Shown here: positions 52,001 through 62,476 of the stretch, one piece after another
Layout: every line of letters starts with the position of its first letter
How positions within the stretch are numbered: the stretch's first letter is position 1
DNA from: Trypanosoma brucei gambiense DAL972
Lineage: Eukaryota > Euglenozoa > Kinetoplastea > Trypanosomatida > Trypanosomatidae
DNA: 64,000 nucleotides
Direction of reading: 5' to 3'
Assembly (NCBI RefSeq): GCF_000210295.1
Contig: NC_026744.1
Span: 372,001 to 436,000, forward strand
Program-made: the position numbers and the translations under genes
The notes under the pieces: model-generated
What the model was told of the DNA's origin: nothing
The model's input: only the letters and a program-made list of their open reading frames with translations
The model's database searches: none

Positions 52001-52726
52001 GCATGTCTGGACCCCGAAGTGTACAGTCGGTTATGGAGTGGTTTACGCGTACGCATTGGTATTCACACCGGGTTGTGTGATATTCGGCATGATGAAGTCA
52101 CAAAAGGTTACGATTACTACGGTCCCGCCACCAACATGGCAGCACGCACGGAGAGTGTTGCTAACGGTGGGCAAGTATTAATAACACATGCAACTTATAT
52201 GTCTCTGAGTGAGTCGGAGCGGCAACAGTTCGGTGTGACCGCACTCGGACCCGTGGCATTGCGTGGCGTTCCTCAACCGGTGCAGCTGTACCAGCTAAGT
52301 GCGGTACCGGGTCGTACCTTTGCAGCCCTACGCCTTGACCGGGAGTATTTCTTCGAAGATGAAAATGAGACCACCAACTCCACAAGCGAAAATAGCTCGT
52401 CACGTGCGGAGCTCGGTGAATCGGCACAAATGATTATGACTTCACTTCAGATGTTGCTCAGTACCTTCAAGGGTCCGCAGCGTGAGAAATTGCTAACGCC
52501 GTACTGTGAGCGCTGGCGTGTGCCGCTACCCCGGAAGTGTACAAGAGTGTGGGATGAGGAATATTGTCAGGAGGTTATGCGTCGCATTGCTGCAAAGGTC
52601 GGGCACGTGGCGGACCACTGTGCGGTGGGTCAAAGCAATCACTCCACAAGTACACTGAGCAGCGCATCAGTGGTGATTATCTCCGAAAACAAAGCTTTCC
52701 TCGATACATGTTCTTCCATGCTTTGA
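49013..52726 (+). CDS. GRESAG4: Receptor-type adenylate cyclase (GRESAG4 family), copy 1
   Basis: The 1237-residue protein has the trypanosome-specific receptor cyclase layout. There is an N-terminal hydrophobic signal segment (about 32-48), a large ectodomain related to bacterial periplasmic-binding/Venus-flytrap receptors (about 55-845), one transmembrane helix (about 850-873) and a single class III cyclase domain (about 890-1060). A regulatory tail follows. The two metal-binding aspartates are present: D898 in FTDIENS and D941 in KTIGDSF. The domain makes cAMP from ATP and works as a dimer. Such cyclases sit in the flagellar membrane and are linked to social motility and to modulation of host innate cells. 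The ligand is unknown. The frame is intact. It differs from copy 2 at six residues. Confidence 0.95.
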   Translation: MPAVLYGLSSAPHTRASSHRMRHVTLQRGAKVIGSLLLLIMLTVGSLARPIEATDVVTVKVLSLMYGAGSPNDVVDSLNAGLGASLAAREDEVSSMFKVSLIQPSSYDEPIEQLFNTTVERTNNELLVIVGPLGNQNVLWVQDRLEVHDLVAFAPLSYSDKTRGWNPHFYYPSVEPDAELLALVRYAIVFLRVPRVGFMYLKDTHFGETSLLFARDVMSMMGYKLCGTFAIEGGDDRSEDATFEAEWKQFVDTRPQAVLLFGSPHDLTAKFITKMVTDNRTAGAYVLTVSNMQNFLLKNWKNALEVAGANLKPGQIVITGTSPLAGDAQYEVIQRFQREMTKHLETNKDWGGFAKPGHFSTNHNDGELMVLGWLAGELLVRALVESVSLTNRTLFKASLYNQRRYLIDDMVIGDFGGECSEDAQRQGAVRRCNQGGNIVYMKKVVDQYHLEPLREGFLTWGTSRCFSEGVRVGAPLSGVVILASDHTVAHRANSRYFSGATALSRNDRIWEDDRLFLHPLESSLSGAATDLHDNRDKIVISAVFGVVTNDVLSTEGLIFFDPMVVFPQLSMFRRHVIHFFPTLAQELYVFARYLSHSESSFADAIIRSDEAGEIAKVLAMSLVTFGVSPGFGVFLDVASPIRESHLKRGGDTFVLGLTAPDVKLISKHLETHPEARVFITFTDLVLLYEEFISEFNATTSTKAQRLFFATSLPHWADNSSKSETITAYHRAIPDPKQWSPMSLRGFAIARVMQTLLAPMKKVNAALLAEQVFWQTSFVVDDMKYGPFNDVDCVANGVQLSSNCVWNYGATDIAVWSFARVLNPSLPVAEDPITPSMEYKKPREQLTSSEIAGIVMGSVIALMLFATLGVALLCSRRNKRDNDRAPREPTDPVTLIFTDIENSTAQWAAHPDLMTEAVAAHHRLIRALVLSHNCYEVKTIGDSFMIASKHPSQAVQLAADVQLMFLHNDWGTDVFDNFYRELEETNAKEDNEYTSPTACLDPEVYSRLWSGLRVRIGIHTGLCDIRHDEVTKGYDYYGPATNMAARTESVANGGQVLITHATYMSLSESERQQFGVTALGPVALRGVPQPVQLYQLSAVPGRTFAALRLDREYFFEDENETTNSTSENSSSRAELGESAQMIMTSLQMLLSTFKGPQREKLLTPYCERWRVPLPRKCTRVWDEEYCQEVMRRIAAKVGHVADHCAVGQSNHSTSTLSSASVVIISENKAFLDTCSSML

Positions 52727-53833
52727 CGTCACGCCTGCACGTGTTTATGCGGACATGTTAGCAGTTAAATATGTACGATCTTCCTCTGTATAGTCTAGTT
52801 ATTAACCATTGAGTTAGCCAAGACCTGTTAACTTTCCGGTGTGAGCGTTCTTTTTTGTTTTCATTTTTTACTCTGAGTACTTTACAAATCAATAAGGCTT
52901 CGAGAATGTTGTTTTCCTTTCTTTTTCCTTACTGCGTTACGGTAGCGGCGTTTTTTTATCTTTTTTAATAACCTCAGGGACCTCTATGTAATATGCCAAT
53001 TAGTTACATCTCTCTAGGATAGGCATAATTTCTCATGATGTATAAATATAAATATCTTTTTTTTATTTTTATTTTTATGTATATGCTTATCTAATCTATG
53101 TATTTTATTTTCTTGTTTCATTTCCTCTTATGACTATTAATGTTTTCATCTTACACTAATTCAAATTTTTTCCACCCCGTATTACCGAACACATTTGTCA
53201 CATTGGGCTCCGGTTCGGGATTTTGAAGACGCCTGGCTCATGCCTTCCTCCACTGCATAACACTGCCCATAACCGTTTAGCGGCACATAATAATATAAAT
53301 AGTAATAACAATGACAATAATGATAAATGTTTTTTTCTCATGAGCGTTTGCGGTATTACCCATGTATTTTCTTTGTTTTTTTTTCGTCATTATTGCCGTT
53401 ATTTTCATCACCAATTGTTTACTCTCAACCTCCCAATGACACTTCCCTCAGCCCAACTGAATGCGCCCATAGAGCGCTTACCGTAGTGTTTATTATTATT
53501 TTTTCTTCCGAATAAAGTTGGTATAAATTTACTCGTGTGTTTTAATTTGATTTAACCGTATGCGTAGCGCAAATGCATAATATCTTAGCAGGCACTGTCT
53601 TGATTCATTCTTATTCCATGGTACTCTCTGTGGTTCACCGTGTTGATGAAGCTTTTGTATATTTATATTCCCCATCATTTTGATAGTGCACGAAAAAGCT
53701 GTAACATATCTTCATAGGTGAAATTTATGCATTATACTCCCAACTGCTTTTGCAGGTGAGGGATGAGGTGCGGAAGGAAAAATCTGCACTGGATCCTTTG
53801 AGGTGTGTGGTGGTTGTCGTTGATTGAATTATG
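52727..53833. other. 3' flank of cyclase copy 1, within the direct repeat
   Basis: AT-rich, with T tracts and an ATA/AAT-rich patch near 53285-53330. It is nearly identical to 59514-60631, so it is probably the shared 3' untranslated region. No gene. Confidence 0.65.
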
Positions 53834-55675
53834 CCCGTCAGTAAGGAATCGAGCCAACATGTGGTTTTGGTCATTTCCGTTAAAATTGTGAGAATGCACG
53901 TGTCTCTGACCATTTGGTGAAGGAAACCGATTAGAGAAAGATTGCGATGGGAATTTATTTCGCAGAAAACATGAGGCGGGCAGTGAAGGTTCTTTTTCTT
54001 GTGTCCTTAACGTGTTGCCGCTTAGTTTGGAGTGCGTCGAGTAGACATTCGTTGGTGTTTTACATGGGAACTATCAGTTGTTTGCTGAATTACGTTATTT
54101 TTGCAACCAACCCCGGTGCCCTGTGGCTGTTTTCCCCCTCTGTGTGTGCTTCCCGTTGTCGCAATTTTTTGTCCAGAGACGATTATTTACCTTCAGTGGT
54201 TTGGTTCATGCTGTTGGAATTTACGGAAGGGGTGTGGCGTTGTCAGCGGAAGGAATAGAAGCGTTACATTCCCATCCAGCAAATGTCACGTTGCTTCCTT
54301 TTAACCTGTAAAACTTTTCTTGGGTTTGGCTCTCGTATTTGAGGTATAAAGCCTGCTTGTCATTTCCAGAAACGTTTGAAAGGAGGCGCCAGGACTATTT
54401 GCAGCGCCATGAAAATAATTCACCAGGGATGCGCTGTGGTCGATATATCCCATATAAGTGCATTCCCTGCGTGGCATGTGATGCACCAACGGTTTTTTTG
54501 CACTTTTAACTACATCCAACGTGTTTCCCCACGTAATGAAAAACGCGCCGCACAAACATCGGGGGTCGTTGAAAGGAAGTGCGATCGTTTGGTACTGCAC
54601 TAACAGAGGAGAAACCAATGGAAAGAAAGTAATTTGTTTATAAGAAAACATGGCAGAGGAAAGGCGTATACCGTCAGCGCACGCCCCTGTAAATAAAACG
54701 TAACTGTGCGCAAACCAGCTTGGAAACACAAGTAATTTATCCCCCTTAAATATGCGTAAATGTGTGTGGGAGCAAGATGACGTCAATTGGTAAATGAAGA
54801 GAGTGTTCAAACATCATTGGCACTTCCCGCTGCTAAGGTTGCTGTGGAAGAGCCTAGCCAGATGGACTGGGGAAGTTCAGCACCCACTTGAGTTGGTAGT
54901 TTGAAGGGCACATAATTGATGAGTCCACCTGCATATTTTACGGATCCCTCAACATTACACGCAACCCGGAAATGGAAGAAATAAACCGTCCAAAAAGTCG
55001 GACAGCCGCTGGTTTTCGAGGCGCCTGTTGTTTGAAAAGTTCCCTTCGAGTAGTGCGTTCAAACAGTTCATCCAGCCACCCAATCGTGTTTAACAGTGCT
55101 TTGGGAAGAAAAACGGGAAGTTGAGTAACTGGTGATACTCCACTTGGACTGATGGAAGGCATACCGCCGAAAGAAGGTTCACATGCATATCTCAAAAAAA
55201 AAAAAATCCCTCTTTCACGTAAGGTTAAGCTGCAGCTCTTACGGTTGCTTCCAGAATTTGAGGAATACTGCGGCACATCACCTTGTGGAGTACCGTGGGT
55301 TACGCGGTGTTACTGCCTAACGGTGGGAGATGCCTTAAATAAGGAAGGAAGGAAGTACAGATGGAAACGAAATTTCTTTGTGGCGCATGCACACTGCATT
55401 GTACTACGAGACCATGCTGTAACAGACGACATTCAGCATGGCAAAACCACCAGTACAACTTGCGACGCAGCCAAACACACACCCAATTCACGAAGGCTGA
55501 AACGGTCTGGCACCACTAATTAATGCGAGTGGAGGATGCCCCCCCAAAAAATTCTGAGACAAGGCACCGCCTCTATCACGCATAAGAATAAATTTCATCA
55601 AATGCACACAACGTTGTCAGCACCAAAATCGCTGTGAATATGTCCCTGCAACCCACCAAACTCGTAGGGAGTCGA
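53834..55675. other. Unique spacer between the two cyclase repeats
   Basis: This 1842-bp stretch resembles neither the left flank of copy 1 nor the right flank of copy 2. It is richer in GC than the cyclase 3' flanks. An ATG frame at 53947-54258 (103 codons) has a signal-peptide-like start (MRRAVKVLFLVSLTCC), and a minus-strand frame spans 54301-54810 (169 codons). Neither is recognised, and both may be chance or relics of surface-gene families. No retrotransposon identified. Confidence 0.5.
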
Positions 55676-55707
55676 TCACAGCCACCTTTGAGATGAAAGT
55701 TGCATAC

Positions 55708-55766
55708 CGCCCTTATTTTTGTCCAAACCATTTCCCCTTTGATCCCTTCGTTTTGTCGTTTGTAAG
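55708..55766 (+). promoter_or_regulatory. Predicted trans-splice acceptor, cyclase copy 2
   Basis: Identical to the copy 1 site; AG at 55765-55766. The second gene thus carries its own processing signal. Confidence 0.55.
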
Positions 55767-55799
55767 ACATCGTAACGCTAAATAGAGACTAAACAAACA

Positions 55800-58700
55800 A
55801 TGCCGGCAGTTTTGTACGGTTTGAGTTCTGCACCACACACACGGGCGTCCTCTCACCGTATGAGGCACGTGACGCTACAACGAGGTGCAAAGGTTATTGG
55901 GTCGCTGTTGTTGTTAATAATGCTGACAGTCGGTTCACTCGCAAGGCCAATTGAAGCAACAGATGTTGTGACAGTCAAAGTGCTGAGCCTCATGTACGGC
56001 GCCGGCTCCCCCAACGACGTCGTTGACTCCCTCAACGCAGGTCTGGGTGCATCCCTTGCAGCACGTGAAGATGAAGTGAGCTCGATGTTCAAGGTTTCTC
56101 TAATCCAACCTTCGTCGTACGATGAGCCAATCGAGCAGTTGTTTAACACCACAGTAGAAAGGACGAACAACGAGCTTCTGGTCATCGTGGGGCCACTGGG
56201 TAATCAAAATGTACTTTGGGTACAAGACAGGCTAGAGGTGCATGATTTGGTTGCCTTTGCACCTCTTTCTTACTCTGATAAAACCCGTGGGTGGAATCCC
56301 CACTTCTATTATCCAAGTGTCGAGCCAGATGCCGAGTTACTTGCCCTCGTCCGCTATGCTATCGTATTCCTTCGAGTCCCGCGCGTAGGCTTCATGTACC
56401 TCAAGGACACGCACTTTGGTGAGACCTCGCTTCTATTCGCACGGGATGTGATGTCTATGATGGGATATAAGTTGTGTGGCACGTTTGCTATCGAAGGCGG
56501 TGATGATCGGAGCGAGGACGCTACATTCGAGGCGGAGTGGAAACAATTTGTGGATACACGCCCGCAGGCTGTTCTGTTATTTGGTTCCCCACACGACCTC
56601 ACCGCGAAGTTCATTACGAAGATGGTGACGGATAATCGCACGGCAGGAGCGTATGTACTTACCGTCTCCAATATGCAAAATTTCCTACTCAAGAACTGGA
56701 AGAATGCACTGGAGGTTGCTGGTGCCAATCTCAAACCCGGACAAATCGTCATCACCGGCACAAGCCCACTCGCTGGTGATGCGCAATATGAAGTGATCCA
56801 ACGCTTCCAAAGGGAGATGACTAAACACCTAGAGACAAACAAGGACTGGGGCGGTTTTGCGAAGCCAGGGCACTTTAGCACTAACCACAATGATGGGGAA
56901 CTGATGGTTCTCGGGTGGCTCGCTGGGGAGTTGCTTGTGCGGGCACTAGTTGAAAGTGTCTCATTAACGAATCGTACCCTATTCAAGGCTTCACTGTATA
57001 ATCAGCGCCGCTACCTGATCGACGACATGGTGATTGGTGACTTTGGCGGTGAATGCAGTGAGGACGCACAACGTCAAGGTGCCATCCGCCGTTGCAACCA
57101 AGGGGGTAATATAGTGTACATGAAGAAGGTTGTTGACCAATACCATTTGGAACCACTAAGGGAAGGATTCCTGACCTGGGGTACATCGCGGTGCTTCAGC
57201 GAGGGTGTCCGCGTAGGTGCCCCGCTTAGCGGTGTCGTCATATTGGCGTCCGATCACACTGTTGCTCATCGTGCCAATTCTCGGTACTTTAGTGGTGCAA
57301 CGGCTCTCTCACGTAACGACCGGATCTGGGAGGATGACAGGCTCTTCCTTCATCCTCTCGAGTCCTCGCTTTCAGGGGCGGCAACAGACCTTCACGATAA
57401 CCGCGATAAAATTGTCATTTCTGCTGTCTTCGGCGTTGTGACCAATGATGTGCTTAGCACAGAAGGTCTTATTTTCTTTGACCCGATGGTGGTTTTCCCT
57501 CAGTTGAGTATGTTCAGACGGCATGTTATACACTTCTTTCCTACGCTCGCACAGGAGCTCTACGTATTCGCCCGATACCTCTCACACTCGGAAAGCAGCT
57601 TCGCCGATGCCATTATCCGAAGCGATGAGGCAGGTGAAATTGCCAAGGTATTGGCAATGTCATTGGTGACATTTGGCGTGTCACCTGGTTTTGGAGTGTT
57701 CTTGGATGTTGCTTCCCCTATTCGTGAAAGTCATCTCAAACGCGGTGGCGACACGTTCGTCCTTGGACTCACAGCTCCTGATGTAAAATTGATATCCAAG
57801 CACCTTGAAACCCACCCTGAGGCTCGAGTTTTCATCACCTTCACGGACCTGGTACTGCTGTACGAGGAGTTCATATCAGAGTTCAATGCAACTACAAACA
57901 CTAAAGCACAGCGCCTATTTTTCGCCACTAGTTTACCGCATTGGGCTGATAATAGTTCCAAATCAGAAACCATTACTGCTTACCACAGAGCTATTCCCGA
58001 TCCGAAGCAGTGGTCGCCGATGTCACTGCGTGGTTTCGCTGTCGCCCGAGTGATGCAAACTCTCCTAGTACCCATGAAGAAAGTGAATGCCGCTTTACTC
58101 GCAGAGCAAGTGTTTTGGCAAACGTCGTTTGTTGTCGATGACATGAAGTATGGGCCCTTTAACGATGTCGACTGCGTCGCTAACGGCGTGCAATTGTCGA
58201 GTAATTGTGTTTGGAACTACGGTGCCACAAATATCGCTGTGTGGTCCTTCGCTCGTGTTCTGAACCCTTCTCTTCCTGTAGCGGAGGATCCCATTACGCC
58301 TTCGATGGAGTATAAGAAGCCTCGCGAGCAACTAACATCCTCTGAGATTGCTGGTATCGTAATGGGATCAGTTATCGCGTTGATGCTCTTTGCTACCCTT
58401 GGTGTTGCACTACTATGCAGTAGGCGGAACAAGCGTGATAACGACCGAGCGCCGAGGGAACCAACTGATCCCGTGACACTTATCTTCACTGACATCGAGA
58501 ACAGCACAGCCCAGTGGGCGGCGCATCCCGATCTCATGACGGAGGCGGTAGCCGCGCACCACCGCTTGATCCGTGCACTGGTGCTGAGGCATAACTGCTA
58601 CGAAGTTAAGACCATTGGAGACTCCTTCATGATCGCGAGCAAGCACCCGTCCCAAGCGGTTCAACTGGCAGCAGATGTTCAACTCATGTTCTTGCACAAC

Positions 58701-59513
58701 GACTGGGGTACGGATGTATTCGACAATTTCTACCGTGAGTTGGAGGAAACGAATGCGAAGGAGGATAATGAATACACTTCTCCTACTGCATGTCTGGACC
58801 CCGAAGTGTACAGTCGGTTATGGAGTGGTTTACGCGTACGCATTGGTATTCACACCGGGTTGTGTGATATTCGGCATGATGAAGTCACAAAAGGTTACGA
58901 TTACTACGGTCCCGCCACCAACATGGCAGCACGCACGGAGAGTGTTGCTAACGGTGGGCAAGTATTAATAACACATGCAACTTATATGTCTCTGAGTGAG
59001 TCGGAGCGGCAACAGTTCGGTGTGACCGCACTCGGACCCGTGGCATTGCGTGGCGTTCCTCAACCGGTGCAGCTGTACCAGCTAAGTGCGGTACCGGGTC
59101 GTACCTTTGCAGCCCTACGCCTTGACCGGGAGTATTTCTTCGAAGATGAAAATGAGACCACCAACTCCACAAGCGAAAATAGCTCGTCACGTGCGGAGCT
59201 CGGTGAATCGGCACAAATGATTATGACTTCACTTCAGATGTTGCTCAGTACCTTCAAGGGTCCGCAGCGTGAGAAATTGCTAACGCCGTACTGTGAGCGC
59301 TGGCGTGTGCCGCTACCCCGGAAGTGTACAAGAGTGTGGGATGAGGAATATTGTCAGGAGGTTATGCGTCGCATTGCTGCAAAGGTCGGGCACGTGGCGG
59401 ACCACTGTGCGGTGGGTCAAAGCAATCACTCCACAAGTACACTGAGCAGCGCATCAGTGGTGATTATCTCCGAAAACAAAGCTTTCCTCGATACATGTTC
59501 TTCCATGCTTTGA
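55800..59513 (+). CDS. GRESAG4: Receptor-type adenylate cyclase (GRESAG4 family), copy 2
   Basis: The 1237-residue product has the same domains and catalytic aspartates as copy 1. I count six replacements relative to copy 1: V429I, S700N, I748V, A757V and D811N in the ectodomain, and S930R inside the cyclase domain between the two metal aspartates. There are also about nine silent changes, so the genes differ at about 0.4% of sites. There is no frameshift or premature stop, so both copies should make full-length protein. The 5' leader is identical and the 3' flank nearly so, which suggests the same post-transcriptional control. Confidence 0.95.
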   Translation: MPAVLYGLSSAPHTRASSHRMRHVTLQRGAKVIGSLLLLIMLTVGSLARPIEATDVVTVKVLSLMYGAGSPNDVVDSLNAGLGASLAAREDEVSSMFKVSLIQPSSYDEPIEQLFNTTVERTNNELLVIVGPLGNQNVLWVQDRLEVHDLVAFAPLSYSDKTRGWNPHFYYPSVEPDAELLALVRYAIVFLRVPRVGFMYLKDTHFGETSLLFARDVMSMMGYKLCGTFAIEGGDDRSEDATFEAEWKQFVDTRPQAVLLFGSPHDLTAKFITKMVTDNRTAGAYVLTVSNMQNFLLKNWKNALEVAGANLKPGQIVITGTSPLAGDAQYEVIQRFQREMTKHLETNKDWGGFAKPGHFSTNHNDGELMVLGWLAGELLVRALVESVSLTNRTLFKASLYNQRRYLIDDMVIGDFGGECSEDAQRQGAIRRCNQGGNIVYMKKVVDQYHLEPLREGFLTWGTSRCFSEGVRVGAPLSGVVILASDHTVAHRANSRYFSGATALSRNDRIWEDDRLFLHPLESSLSGAATDLHDNRDKIVISAVFGVVTNDVLSTEGLIFFDPMVVFPQLSMFRRHVIHFFPTLAQELYVFARYLSHSESSFADAIIRSDEAGEIAKVLAMSLVTFGVSPGFGVFLDVASPIRESHLKRGGDTFVLGLTAPDVKLISKHLETHPEARVFITFTDLVLLYEEFISEFNATTNTKAQRLFFATSLPHWADNSSKSETITAYHRAIPDPKQWSPMSLRGFAVARVMQTLLVPMKKVNAALLAEQVFWQTSFVVDDMKYGPFNDVDCVANGVQLSSNCVWNYGATNIAVWSFARVLNPSLPVAEDPITPSMEYKKPREQLTSSEIAGIVMGSVIALMLFATLGVALLCSRRNKRDNDRAPREPTDPVTLIFTDIENSTAQWAAHPDLMTEAVAAHHRLIRALVLRHNCYEVKTIGDSFMIASKHPSQAVQLAADVQLMFLHNDWGTDVFDNFYRELEETNAKEDNEYTSPTACLDPEVYSRLWSGLRVRIGIHTGLCDIRHDEVTKGYDYYGPATNMAARTESVANGGQVLITHATYMSLSESERQQFGVTALGPVALRGVPQPVQLYQLSAVPGRTFAALRLDREYFFEDENETTNSTSENSSSRAELGESAQMIMTSLQMLLSTFKGPQREKLLTPYCERWRVPLPRKCTRVWDEEYCQEVMRRIAAKVGHVADHCAVGQSNHSTSTLSSASVVIISENKAFLDTCSSML

Positions 59514-60631
59514 CGTCACGCCTGCACGTGTTTATGCGGACATGTTAGCAGTTAAATATGTACGATCCTCCTCTGTATAGTCTAGTTATTAACCATTGAG
59601 TTAGCCAAGACCTGTTAACTTTCCGGTGTGAGCGTTCTTTTTTTCTTTTCTTTTTTGTTTTCATTTTTTACTTTGAGTACTTTACAAATCAATAAGGCTT
59701 CGAGAATGTTGTTTTCCTTTCTTTTTCCTTACTGCGTTACGGTAGCGGCGTTTTTTTATCTTTTTTAATAACCTCAGGGACCTCTATGTAATATGCCAAT
59801 TAGTTACATCTCTCTAGGATAGGCATAATTTCTCATGATGTATAAATATAAATATCTTTTTTTATTTTTATTTTTATGTATATGCTTATCTAATCTATGT
59901 ATTTTATTTTCTTGTTTCATTTCCTCTTATGACTATTAATGTTTTCATCTTACACTAATTCAAATTTTTTCCACCCCGTATTACCGAACACATTTGTCAC
60001 ATTGGGCTCCGGTTCGGGATTTTGAAGACGCCTGGCTCATGCCTTCCTCCACTGCATAACACTGCCCATAACCGTTTAGCGGCACATAATAATATAAATA
60101 GTAATAACAATGACAATAATAATAAATTTTTTTCTCATGAGCGTTTGCGGTATTACCCATGTATTTTCTTTGTTTTTTTTTTCGTCATTATTGCCGTTAT
60201 TTTCATCACCAATTGTTTACTCTCAACCTCCCAATGACACTTCCCTCAGCCCAACTGAATGCGCCCATAGAGCGCTTACCGTAGTGTTTATTATTATTTT
60301 TTCTTCCGAATAAAGTTGGTATAAATTTACTCGTGTGTTTTAATTTGATTTAACCTTATGCGTAGCACAAATGCACAATATCTTAGCAGGTACTGTCTTG
60401 ATTCATTCTTATTCCATGGTACTCTCTGTGGTTCACCGTGTTGATGAAGCTTTTGTATATTTATATTCCCCATCATTTTGATAGTGCACGAAAAAGCTGT
60501 AACATATCTTCATAGGTGAAATTTATGCATTATACTCCCAACTGCTTTTGCAGGTGAGGGATGAGGTGCGGAAGGAAAAATCTGCACTGGATCCTCTGAG
60601 GTGTGTGGTGGTTGTCGTTGATTGAATTATG
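59514..60631. other. 3' flank of cyclase copy 2, within the direct repeat
   Basis: Matches 52727-53833 apart from scattered substitutions and a longer T/C tract near 59638-59660. No gene. Confidence 0.65.
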
Positions 60632-62476
60632 ATTTTCTTGTCGTGACCCCGCTGCCGGGGGAAATTTGGCAGTCTCTTTTCGACAAATGCGATATAGGCT
60701 TGTATGTTGGGCTGGAAGATGGATCGCCTGTGGTGTGTTGGGCTTTCTTTATTTGGTGTGGAAGCTTTATGCGCATTTTTGTTGTTGTAGAGGTGGTGAA
60801 AATCACATTTTATGCACTTGGTGGTAGAAGTATTGGGAGGGTTTTGATGTTTTTCATGCCCTTATTCACGCACTCGAATGGCGCCACCTCAGCCGGGGAA
60901 CTCGGCTCTCTTCGAAGTGTCGCATTCTTTTTCCTCCGCTTGTCCATACAATACCTACTCGCAAGCTGGTGAAAATTAAGCCGCCAAGTCCCTCTCAACG
61001 GTATGCGCATAATCCGTGCCTGGCAAAATCAACTATTCTGAAACACTGTCTGTAGACACAAAGGGCGGTTAAGGCGCTCATTTTCATGTTCCATTTACAC
61101 TTCCTCCATCACACAATCAAACAAAAAACTTTCTCATTTTAGTGACAATGCCATTCGAACGGCGTCTTCGAGTATGCCAAAGCGGACCCATGTGCCCTAC
61201 TCGGGCCGCAACGCCAGCAGCGCGTTATGGCCTTTACCAAGGGGTTACTGGGGAGTATAGTCGTTTCTCCATATTCCTGCATCATAGTTCCCTCTGGTTG
61301 TATTTCCCACTTTCTCTCTATAATCCTTCTGCGTTGGTTGACAAATCGATGTGTTACTTGGGCAGTTGCTCCATCACTGCGAAATGGTAGAAGGTGGGGG
61401 TGATAAACCTTGAGGTGTCGGGTGAAAGCAACCCTTTTCCACGTTTTGTACCGCCACATTCTGTATTCGGGTGCGCCAACCACCGGCTTGAGTGCTTTTT
61501 CGTCCACATTGGCAGAAACGGGGTGCAGGTTGCAGAGTCCTTTTATTTACTTATTTTTGTGGGTGCCATACTTTTCAAGACTTCTCAAACAATTTCCTCT
61601 GCAATGCCGTCAGCCGCCTATTCGAGGTGAGTTTATCTTAAGGGAAATGAGGCGCATGACAACGTTTTTTTTTTTCCACTTTACCCACAGCGAGGGCCTT
61701 CGCAGGGGCCGACGCATTGCCTGCGACAAAATGCCCAACTTTTGATATGCTTCGTTTCTTGTTGGGGAAAGATTTCAGTGCGAGCTTCGTTTGAAGAGCG
61801 AAAACAATTATGTATCTACGCTTTAAAGGGCATTTGATCAAAAGAAAATACCTTTCCACAGAGTTTCTCGTTGTCGTTAGTGTGTCCGATGTTCCGGTTA
61901 AGGTTAACAACTGGAGTGTGGATGTTTCCCGCAACGCGAAGCATTTTCACTTGGTAGTGGAAGCGGTGGCGTCGTCGGAACATGTCTTTTCGTGAGACTT
62001 TCGAGGTGTGATAAGGAGTTGTGTAGCGGTTCCGCGCCTATGCGAGTGTAAAGCCTGCAGGCTGTTTTCTTCCCGCCGCCGCGGTTTCCTGCTATGTTCA
62101 AGTGAGGTTGTCTCGTTCCGTTCGAATGTTGTTGTGGAGTTCACCCCTGGTGACCGGCATTCCCTTTAGGCAGTGCAATTCACCTTAGTTATCTGACTAC
62201 TAGCCTTATTTTGCTCTGTTATTTAAATATATATATTTGATTGCCGTTACAATCTGACACTGTCCTGAGGAAGGTAATTGGGAGGCATCTATGATAAAGT
62301 TCGCTTGTGTATTGAAAGGATGCAAGCTCCATTACAAAATAGGTAATGTGTTTTATTTTAACTGGTCGCTCGAGGCATGCTATCTCGTGCTTTAAATATT
62401 TTCTCAGCCTTATTTTTTCTAGTGTTCAACACCTGAAGTTGTTGCTGCTACTTTTCGTCGGAAGGAAGGCGTGGGT
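60632..62476. other. Gap between cyclase copy 2 and the USP8-dimer gene
   Basis: This sequence is not shared with the spacer after copy 1. A long frame at 60622-60972 starts at TTG and is mostly hydrophobic low-complexity; the ATG at 60629 is out of that frame. Frames at 61139-61745 occur on both strands without support. No gene recognised. Confidence 0.5.
62408..62422 (+). promoter_or_regulatory. Predicted trans-splice acceptor for USP8-dimer gene
   Basis: The T-rich tract ends in TTTTTTCTAG (AG at 62421-62422), 54 nt before the ATG at 62477. A good acceptor suggests the gene is or was expressed. Confidence 0.5.

Larger units (their letters stand above)
48889..53833 (+). repeat. Direct repeat copy 1 with adenylate cyclase gene
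   Basis: Identity with 55676-60631 begins at TCACAGCCACC, about 90 nt upstream of the splice acceptor, and ends at GATTGAATTATG, 1107 nt after the stop codon. Copy 2 is 11 bases longer, mainly from a T/C-tract expansion in the 3' region. Flanks outside these points do not match each other. Confidence 0.95.
55676..60631 (+). repeat. Direct repeat copy 2 with adenylate cyclase gene
   Basis: Offset by exactly 6787 bases from copy 1 through the coding region, rising to 6798 at the right end because of small indels in homopolymer tracts. Confidence 0.95.

Noticed and set aside
54301..54810. 169-codon minus-strand frame in the cyclase spacer
   Set aside because: No recognisable family, on the strand opposite to the cluster, and no clear processing signal. 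Kept only as a remark on the spacer.
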